From positions 1,984,001 through 2,048,000 of the forward strand of contig JAJOHG010000001.1 in NCBI GenBank assembly GCA_021029095.1: DNA of 64,000 nucleotides, read 5' to 3'. Shown piece after piece: positions 35,978 to 46,574 of the stretch (positions are counted from its first letter, which is position 1; each line of letters starts with the position of its first letter). The translations under genes and the position numbers were made by a program. The notes under the pieces are model-generated. The model had not been told where the DNA came from. It saw only the letters and a program-made list of their open reading frames with translations, and did no database searches. This DNA comes from Phellopilus nigrolimitatus (lineage: Eukaryota; Basidiomycota; Agaricomycetes; Hymenochaetales; Hymenochaetaceae).

Positions 35978-38900
35978 TTAAGACCTCGGGGAAGACGAGG
36001 ACGACGTTGCTGCAGTTGAGACTTCGAGACCAGCAGTTGGCGAGCTCAGATCTGAATTTGGTGTGGTAGATTCAGGTGATGACGCCTTGATGGCTTCTAC
36101 CTCTTTCTCTTGAATGATAGCGGCTTGTCGAGCCACAGTTGCCCCCTGAAAATCTTGTTCCGAGGGTAATTCCACAGGCGGGTTCGTAGCGAGCTCTTCT
36201 TCCTCGTAGCTGCGCAGCGTCTCCATGAGCTGCAGCATCCACGGATGGTTCATAAGCTCATCCGCTGTAGGACGACGCATCGGGTCGATCGTAAGGCAAA
36301 GCTTAATGAAATTTATGCCTAGATCGCTGAGCTCGCCGTTATCGGGAAGAGGGGGGTGCTGCGTTGCGACTCCAATGTGAAACATAATAGCCCTGCATAG
36401 GAGAAATTTCAGAAATGAGGATCCTAATTGTCGGCAATAACTCACCATTCGTTGTCGAGATTGCTCCATGGTTTGCGGCCAGTAGCACACTCCAAAACAA
36501 GACAACCCATGGACCAGATGTCCATCGCCCCATGGCGACCTCGCTTGTCGTTCTTGATCACCTCTGGTGACATATACATCGGTGTGCCGGTCAGCGAATT
36601 TTTCATTTCCACTCCACCATCGTGAATGCTTGGACCATTGGCGGTATTCGCGCCCGCGTTACTAGCTTTAGACCGTTGCAGCGTCCGTGTGGTCTTTGCA
36701 ATGACTTTCGCAGCGCCGAAGTCGACGAACTTCAGAACGCCCATGTGATCAAGAAGAATATCTTAGTTTTAAATAATAGGTGTCAGTTCGGAGGGGAAAA
36801 AAACATGGTATAAGCACGCACTGTCCGGTTTGATGTCGCGGTGCACAATTCCTTGGGAATGGAGATAGGACAAGCCCTCGAGCATCTGCATAGTGTAGAT
36901 CTGCAAGATGTTCTCATCCGCTATCCGACCGACTTCGAGGTTAGTAGCAAGACTGCCACCTTCACAATACTCCTCGAATATATACACCTTGTCTCGGTGA
37001 ACCTCAATCCCATAGTACTCGACGATATTGGGGTGATGTAACATCTCCATGACATGTAGCTCATCCTGAATCTGTTTGTACAAGTTCGGCGTGCCAGTGA
37101 CTTCTTGAACTCTGATCTCCTTGACCGCCATGACCGAGCCGGTATCAAGATTAATTGCGGTGTACACAGAACCAAAAGCCCCGGCTCCGATGAACTTCCC
37201 CTGCTGCCACCGAATGGACACGTTCGAGGTTGCCGATGCAAGAAACATGAGTGATTGGTCTTCTGGCTTCTGATCATCCAGCACTCGTCCGACCATGTGT
37301 TGTTCGCTGCCAACTCCTGCGCGCTGCTCATCGAGCAAATTCAATCGGCGAAGGACGTCGTCTCTGAATCTTCTGATGCTACGATCGCCCGACGACACCA
37401 TATTTGCGAAGCTTTGCTCTTCATACGCAGTACCACTCGCTGGGGTAATAGGCTCCCAAAAGTCTTCTTCGTTGCCAGCTGTATGTCCAGCGTCAAAACC
37501 GAGTTGTCTCAGCTCCTCTTGCCTCTCTTTCTCCCGTTTTGCATCCTGCGCTGAACGCGCCCCAAGAATGTCGAAATGGCTAATGAGAAGAGTCATGCAA
37601 GCTAGCGACTTTCTGTCGTAGCATTTCAAACTGGTCCTCGGGAAGGTGAAGAATGTTGTTGCGTTTTGTCCTAAGCAACGCAAACTCCAAAGCGCTGACC
37701 GCCCACCTGAATGTCTTGCGATCCGTAGGATCACAATCATCGCAAATGAATGACACCCACGATATCGCCAACCGGATCAGCAGACGATTGAATTTTAGCC
37801 AAGAAGGCCTATCCATGTATTTCTGTGCATGTTGGCCGTGATCTGAAGCGAAGGAGTACCAGCTTTCGAGAAGCTCAGAGCAACTGGGGACACCAGTTAC
37901 AGAATTCCGGATGTAATGGACGGCATCGACGATCGCCTCAGCCAATCGGTTCGTTTGACGGGAGATTTTCCGCAATTCACGGTTCACCGCGGAAAGATGG
38001 GCCATTTGGTCGATGATACAAGTCAGAGGATGGCAATATGGTTCTACAGGTTCTCCGTCTTCTCCGACGGGCATGAAAACTTCCGCGAACCGCTCCTTCG
38101 CAAGAGACAAGCGCTGGTGGGGACCATCGGCTACGAGTCGCACACGGTTGTCCTTAAGTTCGAAGTCAATCTGCGGCAACGGGAGCATCAAAACTAGACC
38201 GTTCCACAGAAAACGAATTCTTGGAGACAATATGAGTAAGTACGCCGAATCATCGAATTGCTCCTCCTCTTCGATGTCGGCGTCTAAATTGGCGAGGTAG
38301 CAGTGATATCGCCGGTACGTCTGAAGCTCCGATATCCATCTTGCCAGATTTCATTGACATGGAATGGATCCTGGAGCATCTGACGAATTATGTCGGGGCG
38401 ATCACGAAGACCCCGAGATGCAACGATATACGTTCCTTCTTCCTCAAAAGATTGCGTATATACGAGGAAATGATCCGTCTCGACCAGGCTCTCTATGAAG
38501 GGATCCATAGGTACGTTTTCCAGCGTGTACTCAGCGGAGTTTCCGAATCTCTGAGAAAGAGCTCTAGAAGGCGTATTAGAAGTGAACGCTTGACGAAGGT
38601 AAAGCCTGCATACCGGGAAAAACGCTGAAGTTTGCGATAACGCGCCTTAACACTTTCAAGTACTTTCTCATACCAGCTAATCATTTGTTCTCCTGACATG
38701 AGTCTACCTTTACCATCGGCCATGCTCTTGTGAAAGTCGAATCCCAAGCCGCTGATATTTGACGGGCTGTACATGACTTGGGGAGGGGTAAAAAGGGCTC
38801 GAGGCTTTTCTCTTCCCAAGACCGGTATGCGAATTTGACGCTCAAAATTGATTGTCGCTCGGTGCATAAGCTTATTCGTTATAGAACTGAATATCGCAAT

Positions 38901-40578
38901 AAATGAGAAACCTCTTCGCGTGTAAACGAGAGAAAAATACTGACCAAAGCTGCTCAGCAACCAAAGACGCGCCTCCGTTTACAACCAAGCTGACATCGTT
39001 GAAAGTTGCCCAGTGAGCCTCGAGCACCTCTGTTTCCCTAAAATAAATATCCTTGCTCCCACTCTTTAATTTCCAGTTGATCAGCTTGAAAAAGACGTTA
39101 AGGGTTTCCAATAAAGTCTTATCATAATCCTTGCTGATGCAGCTCGGAAGATTCCAGTTTCCACCTGGATCAGGAAGCAGAAAAGCTTCGTACTGTCGCT
39201 TCAGTGTGCATGCCAAGCCAATTGCCACCCGAAAGTCCTCGAGCATCTGGTCAATGATGAGAACGTCAGGATCAACGACTCGGTTCGCATAGTCAAGACG
39301 CGAACGCAATGAGGCATGCGCGAGGCGGGTTGGAAATGATATAAGTTGTACTAACTCTCCTTCGAATGTAGGTAGGTTGAGAAGTTGGAACATCGGTGCA
39401 AGATTAACTTGAGTATCACGAGCGGAAGCGATAAGAGCATGTACAGTGGTTAGAGAGCCTTTTTCAAAAGTACGCTGGATAGTTTCTTCTTTAAGAACAC
39501 GCTCGACGAAGGATGAGCCATCTGTATAAAATGTGGAGTTAAGAAGGATCCGTCTTGCATTCCAAGCACATATAATGTACGTACCGTGCTCGGGACTTGT
39601 AGCCGTAACATCAAGAGTTTCGCTACCAGTCCACTTACGAAAAATGCCAATCTGCTGCCTGAGAGATGACAGGACACTTGACCACGTTATGAGTGTGTCG
39701 CAACGAGCTTGAAAATCTGGGTGGGCTGCCGCAGGCTTGTCCAGATGAAACGCCTTGAGATGCGGATAAAATGTATGTATTTTGTCAAGATGCTGGAGAA
39801 CAACGTTAACTTGATGAGAAGCTGAAGGGAAGTCTGGACTGTCGACAATGCGGAATTGCATTATTTCGGCGATAACACGGTCAACGAGATGTAACTTTCG
39901 CTCTTCCAGAATTTTTCTTTCTTCTTCGACCTTTCGCCTTCTGAGTCTAGCGCGTAGACCAATCCAGATATCTAGATGTCTATTATTTCCAGCTTCGGAC
40001 GAGGTCATGAGAGCAACCTGTATACGACTCTTTTCAGACCTCAAAACATCACCATCCAAGACAGAGGCAAGCATGCTCTGCCATTCAAGTCGTTCTCGTT
40101 CCTCAATAGTCAAGGGTTCGAGAGACTCATTGTCCAGTAAGGGAGTGCCATAACGCTCTCGATTGTCGGCACCTTGCGAGCTCCTAGGTCGCTCTTCATC
40201 ACTATCGTCCTCTAAGAGTTGGCCAGGACCTCTGTGGAAAGCATAGCTCTCTGGATCATCTCTAGGATCGTCGAAAGTGTTTGGTCGAGAGCGATAACGC
40301 TTTACAAATTGAGAATAGATATCCGAATATTTGGAGTGCGACGAGGTAGATGCGGCCATTGGCGGGGAGAGCATCCCATTCCCTGGAGAAGAGGCAAATG
40401 AAGTTGGTAACCGTTGTTTCATCCACGTCTTGGAATTTCCAGACAGACCGGATGTCGTGCTGTATGACATTTGTCGATGGGTAGAAGGAGAAGGCCATTG
40501 CGTGTTTCCACCATCTTCGTCGACATTGCTTGGGTCGCGTTCTGGATGCGGGTAGAGACTTGGTATATGACGACGCAT
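35978..40578 (-). CDS. MAP kinase kinase kinase of the HOG pathway (Ssk2/Wis4 type)
   Basis: Stress MAPKKK that receives the signal from the response regulator Ssk1/Mcs4 and activates Pbs2/Wis1. The long N-terminal part (40578 to about 37300) starts MRRHIPSLYPHPERD and contains the family's conserved helical region (WQSMLASVLDGDVLRSEKSR, IWIGLRARLRRRKVEEERK, PFIESLVETDHFLVYTQ, EAIVDAVHYIRNSVTG). The kinase domain is complete: GKFIGAGAFGSVY, VMAVKEIRVQE, LHHPNIVEYYGIEVHRDKVY, EEYCEGGSLA, GIVHRDIKP, KFVDFGAAKV, GTPMYMSPEVIKND, and DIWSMGCLVLECATGRKPWS. A Ser/Pro-rich tail follows. Length of about 1,400 residues fits. It diverges from the DRG2 gene, with only 199 bp between the two start codons. 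Confidence 0.93.
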
Positions 40579-40777
40579 TCAGGCCGTTACGGTGCTGGTC
40601 GTGGCCGTCGAGCACGGAGCCGCATTATTACTACACGTTACACATGCAAGTGACAACAGACGCGTTTGTCACTGATCATCTCACTTGCCTAAGCTTAGAC
40701 CTGGTGTCAGTCTCTTTACAAGCTGCCTGTTCTCTTCGTTTATTTTCAACTAGACCTATCAGCACTTTGAGATCAAA
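40579..40777. promoter_or_regulatory. Short divergent promoter, MAPKKK and DRG2 genes
   Basis: Only 199 bp separate the two start codons, so both promoters and both 5'-UTRs must fit here. No clear TATA box is visible; a pyrimidine-rich stretch (about 40710-40745) precedes the DRG2 start. Confidence 0.55.
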
Positions 40778-42975
40778 ATGGGTATCTTAGAAAAGGTTTG
40801 TTTAATTGGTAGCAAACAATCGAGGAACAATTTGACGCTGTGGGGATTGTTTGCAGATGAAAGCTGTCGAGGGTACGTCTGCAACCTCAGTCTTGAATTT
40901 GTAGTAAGAACGAGTTTATCAAGATAAATGAACAGAGGAGATGGCCAGAAGTAAGCTTTATTACTACTCTTAACTTTTGGAAACTTGAAATTGTCCCTCC
41001 ATCAGCACAGAAGAATAAGGTGGACGATGCCTGTATGCGCACCATCATCTTGATGTCTTAACACACTTCTCGATAGGCCACGGAATACCATTTGGGACTT
41101 CTCAAAGCCAAACTCGCCCGATACCGCGCGGAGCTCCTCGAACCGACGTCCAAGTCAGGTGGTGCCGGGACAGGTTTCGATGTGCAGAAGTCTGGGGATG
41201 CTCGTGTCGCGTTAATTGGCTTCCCGTCCGTTGGAAAGGTCTGTGCACTCCTACCAAGTTTCAGTAGATTTGCATATTGAACTAATTTGCAGTCAACATT
41301 TCTGAACAAAATGACGCATACGGAATCCGAAGCGGCTGCATATGAGTTTACAACGTTAACAGTTAGTTCGATTGCTTTGTGTTCAGCTAGGGAGCTCGAT
41401 GGACATCTTTTCAGGCAATCCGGGTGTTATAGAGTACTCTGGAGCTCGTATACAACTTCTGGACTTACCGGGAATTGTCGAAGGCGCTAGTCAAGGTAAG
41501 ACCATCTTACAATAAGTGGCTTTCTATCTGGGACTGATTGCCGTACTTCAAATAGGCCGGGGACGTGGCCGTCAAGTAGTCGCAGGTTGGCTTACATTTT
41601 ATGGAATCTACCTGATCGGTTTTCTCACTCTCAAAAGTCGCGAAAACTGCCGACCTTATCATCGTGATGCTTGATGCAACCAAGTCTTTAGAACAGCGGA
41701 GGTTGCTTGAAATTGAACTAGACGCGGTCGGTATCCGATTGAACAAGCGGAAACCAGACGTTGTCGTAAAACGAAAGACTACCGGTGGAGTGTGTGACGC
41801 TATTTTCTCTTTCCGACATGTTCCCGCCTGACATGTTTGATACAAGATAACCGTGCGTCATACTGATCGAAGTTGCGACGTTGTCTCACAGTGCGAACCA
41901 TGTTAAGTTGAATACTACGGCAAAACTAACAAAAACAGACGAGAAAACAATAAGGACTATACTCGCGGGATGTGCGTAAGCATTTAAGTTGAAGTTTCTC
42001 ATCTAATCTCATTGCAGACAAAATGCACAATTGCGACGTCATGATTCGTGAAGATGTAAAGTTTTTTATTTATTTAATCGCCCTCTCTTTCCGTATAGAT
42101 ACTCATCTCCATTCAGATTACGACGGACGAGTTTATCGACGTCCTCATAGGTCAGTGACCCAGGTTTGTTTTAGGCCTGCTTATTAACACATTCACTTTT
42201 CTTGCCGGTGCAAGCAGGCACGCGCAAATATATACCTTGCTTATGTGAGTAAAGCAATGAGCAGCTTCTTACAATTTATTAACTCTGATCTACGTGCACC
42301 ACAGACATATATAACAAGATCGATTCTATAAGTCTTGAACAAGTAGATAAACTAGCGCGAGAGGACCACACGGTTGTTATCAGTTGTGAAATGGATCTCA
42401 AGTATGTCGCTTCAAAGGTTATTCATCTTTCGCGGCTAATTACGAATTCGGCAAGTTTGGACTACCTTCTCGAGAGGGTTTGGGAGGATCTGGATCTAGT
42501 GAAAGTTTATACGAAGAAACGAGGAGACCACCCTGATCTTACAGACCCCATTTGTCTTCGGAAAGGTGCAACAATCGAGGTTCGTTCCTTGCCCTTTTCA
42601 AGCTCTTGTTTGCTTATCGGAAAATAGAATGTCTGCCATGGCATTCATCGCTCGTTAGCTGCAAACTTTCGTTATGGACTCGTTTGGTAAGTTCTTGGCT
42701 CTTCGAGGTTACGAAGCTAGGCTAATCAGGCGGATGAATTCATGCTATCAGGGTACGTGGTGCTATTTCGGCGTTAATACTTTAGGAACTGATACTTAAG
42801 ATCTTGAAGGGCAAATCCTCGAAGTTCGCTCCGCATGCTCAGAAGGTCGGACTTAATCACCAAGTCCAGGATGACGACGTTGTATCAAGTAAGTTCTAGA
42901 CATGGCCGTCGTGTGGATCTTTCTCAATTGTAAATTCTCTCTACACGCTACTCGGTACCAGTTTTTACGAAGTGA
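40778..42975 (+). CDS. rbg2: Developmentally regulated GTP-binding protein DRG2 (Rbg2)
   Basis: Translation-linked GTPase of the Obg/DRG class; yeast Rbg2 works with Gir2. The spliced N-terminus MGILEKMKAVEEEMARTQKN, then [20 protein letters not shown] and LLEP, matches DRG2 rather than DRG1, as do [20 protein letters not shown] and VMLDATKS. G motifs: GFPSVGKS (an intron splits the codons for Lys and Ser), the DxxG motif in [20 protein letters not shown], and NKID in [19 protein letters not shown]. The end carries the S5D2L/TGS part: [65 protein letters not shown]. The first four exons are tiny: 18 nt (40778-40795), 16 nt (40857-40872), 15 nt (40936-40950) and 14 nt (41006-41019), before exon 5 starts at 41077. 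Length of about 365 residues is normal. Confidence 0.93.
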
Positions 42976-43392
42976 CTGGTGGAAGACTTGGTTTGGGGAG
43001 TGTCGAACTCCTTCCTTTCATTTTCCGAAATATCAAGGGGTGGGAGCGACCAACTACTTGCCTACGAGTTCTTTGAATGTGTATGTACAGTGTAGCAGTA
43101 GTGTGTAGGAAATATGACTGCATTAAACAATCCATTCAAATTTTCTTCTCAACCACTAAATCATGCGAACGTATAGTTGCGGGGTGCTCTGTGTATCTCG
43201 TCCGCGTTCTCGACCACGCATGCAATTATGTAAGGGAGAGCCACAACGCGTTCCAGCCTCGCGGATGCCGATCACTTCGTCCATCGAAGGACAATGCGAT
43301 TTCACCTCAAGATAAAAGGCCTGCTTTCCGGAACATCTCCAACCTGCGTACTTTCAGCTTCCTGAACTCATTATCTCGATGCGGACTCTGCA
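42976..43392. other. Intergenic, no gene seen
   Basis: The 417 bp between the DRG2 and metallo-beta-lactamase genes hold no supported feature. Confidence 0.5.
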
Positions 43393-44908
43393 ATGACTTC
43401 ACTTACGACCTCGTCTACCAACAATGCAAGCAGCGCAGCGCGGCCAAACGAGCTCGAGTTCATTTTCCTAGGAACAGGCTGTTCGAGCGCCTTACCACTC
43501 GTGAAATGCGTTACGGCTTCGCCAGACGTGCCACAATGCAGGACCTGCCTGTCAACCTTGGATCCAGCTGGGCGAAAGAACATGCGGCGCAATACAAGCG
43601 CAGTCGTGCGAGTGAAAAGTGCTGATAGCGACGGTAAACTAGCGTGAGTATGACTTGGTAGTTGCAGTCGCACAGGCTAAATTTAGTTGACGGGTAACCG
43701 GGAAATGTAGGACGATTGTCATAGACGTGGGCAAGACATTTTTGCCCTCCGCGTTGGAATGGTTTCCGAAGTATGGGTTGAGAAAGATAGACGGAGTTCT
43801 GATAACGCACGCCCACGCAGATGGTGAGTAACATCACGTTGGAGGTTCTTAATGTCAAATCGGCTGATGGTGCCTGGTCAACAGCTATGAATGGTCTGGA
43901 TGACTTACGGGGTATGCTTAAAGTACAAGAAGGTCGAAAGCGGAACACTAAAGTGACTACACAGGATGGACATTGGACGGGGGTATCCAGACACACATCG
44001 ACCTCTATGCCTCGCAGACAACGTTCGACGAAATTCGGCGTTCATTCCCGTACCTTATCGCAAGAGAATTCGCCACTGGTGGAGGAGACGTGAGTTTTCT
44101 TGATCTACTGAGCCTTTGCCAGCCGGTTGAGTAGTTTGTCAGGTGCCTGAGTTCAAATGGCACATCATAGAGGATAAAGTGCCTTTCAAGGTTGGGAATA
44201 CTGGAGTTACCATCACACCATTTGCTGGTATGCAGATCTTCATTATCTTAAGAAATCTTTCTTTGACATCGAGTAATCAAGTTCATCATGGGAGAGTTTT
44301 CAGCCAATGTCCTTCGGAGGGTCTGCCTACACCAGTCTACACATCTCCTCCAACACCCGTTTCCGGTCGTTCCTCACCACAACTGCCTACCATTCCATCA
44401 TTGAGCCGCATCCACTCGAATGAGTTGGACGAGGTCAGCTCGACAAAGCCCAAGCCCATATCTTTGCATGGGATTCAAATTTGAAGAAGCCTTGGTGTAT
44501 ATATCGGATGTCTCACACATCCCAGAGGACGTATGGTCGTTGCTGCTCGCACCCAAAGTGTTTGGCAAGAAAACGCACGTCGCGCCAGTATTCGTCCTAG
44601 ACTGCCTCCGCATTATGCCGCATACCTCACATTTCGGGCTAAAGCAAGCGATCGATGCTGTGCGCAGAATGGGAGCGCGGCGGAATTACCTAGTAGGTTT
44701 CTCGCACGACATGACGCATGACGAGTATGCGGAGATCCTGCGGTCAGTCGGAGAGGAAAAGCGCGACATCGCGAATGTATCGGAGGCAGTACGGAAGGGA
44801 ATGGAGGCTGTTGGAGAAGGAGAAGCGCAGTGGGTTCGTCCAGCATTTGACGGACTGCGCGTCTTTATTTCCCCTGATGGGCTGGTCCGAGACGATGAAA
44901 ATAGTTAG
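43393..44908 (+). CDS. PhnP-like metallo-beta-lactamase-fold hydrolase
   Basis: The start MTSLTTSSTNNASSAARPNE leads into LEFIFLGTGCSSALP, the usual first strand of the PhnP/cyclic phosphodiesterase branch. Two Cys of the CRTC motif (VPQCRTCLSTLDP) follow, then RRNTSAVV, TIVIDVGKTF and the metal motif THAHADAMNGLDDLR, spliced across a short intron (GATG/GTGAGT...CAACAG/CT). This is HxHxDA rather than HxHxDH. Further on are AVHHGRV, a Pro/Ser-rich insertion of about 50 residues (about 44310-44450), LVYISDVSHIPEDVW and the C-terminal GARRNYLVGFSHDMTHDEYA. Orthologues are widespread in fungi as uncharacterised hydrolases; the substrate is unknown. It may act on cyclic nucleotide or phosphoester bonds, which is inferred from the fold only. 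Confidence 0.82.
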
Positions 44909-45247
44909 AGCAGTAGGACTGAAACCTACTTTCTCAGCTGAACAATTATGTTTTCCTTCGATAGACTATGTAAGTTCTTGCTTGAGGGACAGACATTGAA
45001 TAGACTTTTTTTTTCCCTTTGTATGTATTACCTAGGGATGCGACGAAGTAGCTTACCTAATCGAATCGGCAAAAGCATATGCATGTGAGCGGCACTTCTG
45101 TATACATGTACACACCTGCTTCGCGTCTTCATCAATGTCTTAGGCTTCTACTCCACCAACACCCTGCAACTACCTCCCACCATCTCTAGCCCATTGCTTC
45201 CTACCAGAATCGAAAGCCTTGAAACGGTTATACATTTTGCATCTGCA
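44909..45247. other. Intergenic, no gene seen
   Basis: 339 bp between two plus-strand genes, with a short T run at about 45006-45013 and no coding signal. Confidence 0.5.
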
Positions 45248-46149
45248 ATGCGGCTTTTCTCGCAGTCGTTTCTGTATGAGTGAGTCTTGCAACACGCACG
45301 TTTCTCCAGCCCGAGCTTCACTCAGTCCTATGTATTCTAGTGATCCATGGTCAATTGTCTCTTTGGCTTTCTTTCTCCGATATCCCAATCCATATGCATC
45401 CCATGTCATATCTTGCGATGTCATTTCACGTTCCACTACAGCATCTGGCACACTCTCAACCACTCGTCTTATTTTGAAGAGAGGTGCCCTTCCGAAGTGG
45501 GCTCCGAAGGGAATTATGTCGAGGGCAGAGAGTTGGGTTATTGAGGAGAGTGAGGTCGACCCGTTTGGGCGAGTGGTGCGATGTGAAACAAAAAACTTGG
45601 ACCACGTCAAGGTTATGCAGGTTGAGGAATCTACCGAACTCCGTGAAGTTGAGAATGGGTGTGTATCTATCCTCAGAGCTACTTCATAAAAGAATCGCTA
45701 CTGAACACATTTTCTTGCGTATTTACTGTTGTGTGTATAGGAAAACGTTGCAGACGACGCATGCACGTTTCGTCTCGCGCTTTGGCTGGGGTTTAACCAA
45801 ACGGATTGAGAGCCATGGACTTAATAAGTTCAAGGCCAACATTCAACGAGTGCGCCATGATCATTGTTACATCCTTAGTTTTTCTCTGATTATTCTACAG
45901 TCTCGGGAAGGCTTCGCTTTAGTACTGCAACTTTTGCGAGAATCTCACCTTCAGCCTTTCGCACTCGGCGCCGATGGCCATTTCGTCGGTTCTTTCCACA
46001 AAATGAAGGACTCCTCGTCTTATACCGAGCCGTGGTTAAAGGGATATGACAAGTCGAACCCACGCCAGACTGACGCAAGTCCTTCGTACCCACGTCCGTC
46101 CGACTCGGGTACCTGGTCGTCAGTGAAAACTTGGCTCAGGTGGGGCTGA
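45248..46149 (+). CDS. PRELI/MSF1 domain lipid-transfer protein (Ups1/PRELID1-like), mitochondrial
   Basis: Ups1 moves phosphatidic acid to the inner mitochondrial membrane for cardiolipin synthesis. Exon 1 is 32 nt (MRLFSQSFLY plus GA), and splicing at GA/GTGAGT to TTCTAG/T gives LYDDPWSIVSLAFFLRYPNP then YASHVISCDVISR. The rest shows TTRLILKRGALPKWAPKGIM, AESWVIEESEVDPFGRVV, CETKNLDHVKVMQVEES, and after two introns TLQTTHARFVSRFGWGLTKR, IESHGLNKFKANIQ and SREGFALVLQLLRES. The WVIEESEVDP motif is what I would expect in the Ups1/PRELID1 branch. The C-terminal 60 residues are Ser/Pro-rich and poorly conserved. It is a paralogue of the PRELI gene at 23396 and shares its first-exon length and intron phase. 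Confidence 0.88.
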
Positions 46150-46507
46150 TTGCTACCAGCCACTCCGCTTATTACACAACCGCCTCTTCTATCATCACGT
46201 TTATTATTCGAGTACGCACACCGATGCCTGGTAATCATTCTAGTGAAGTCGTCACGATATCCGCATGTTGTATTATTAGTACCAGCATTTTCACAGGTTA
46301 GGCTTTCCCCGCTCAACATGAAATTGAGTTTGTCTCGGAGATTGTAGGGACAATATGAAGATTCGCGTCTTGATTGAATGGACCAGGTACCGTACACATC
46401 GAGTACGCTTGATTTCCACGCCTCACGACGTCGACATTCATACCTTGTTCCAGATGCCACGTCGATTTTACGACTATAAGAGTGCACTAAAGGTTTTCTA
46501 GGACGCT

Positions 46508-46563
46508 CGCGTTTCGGAACGCGTCCAAGCCTGTCACACGCGAATATATATTTATCTACGCGT
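46508..46563 (+). promoter_or_regulatory. RIC1 upstream region: hairpin, two ACGCGT boxes and a TA-rich box
   Basis: In the 425-bp gap before RIC1 there is a 6-bp stem CGCGTT/AACGCG with a TCGG loop (46508-46523), an ACGCGT at 46519-46524, ATATATATTTA at 46544-46554 and a second ACGCGT at 46558-46563. ACGCGT is the MCB core bound by MBF-type factors in fungi. The TA-rich box is only about 21 nt above the ATG, too close for a standard TATA function. The rest of the gap from 46150 shows nothing. Confidence 0.4.
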
Positions 46564-46574
46564 TGAAGGATATC

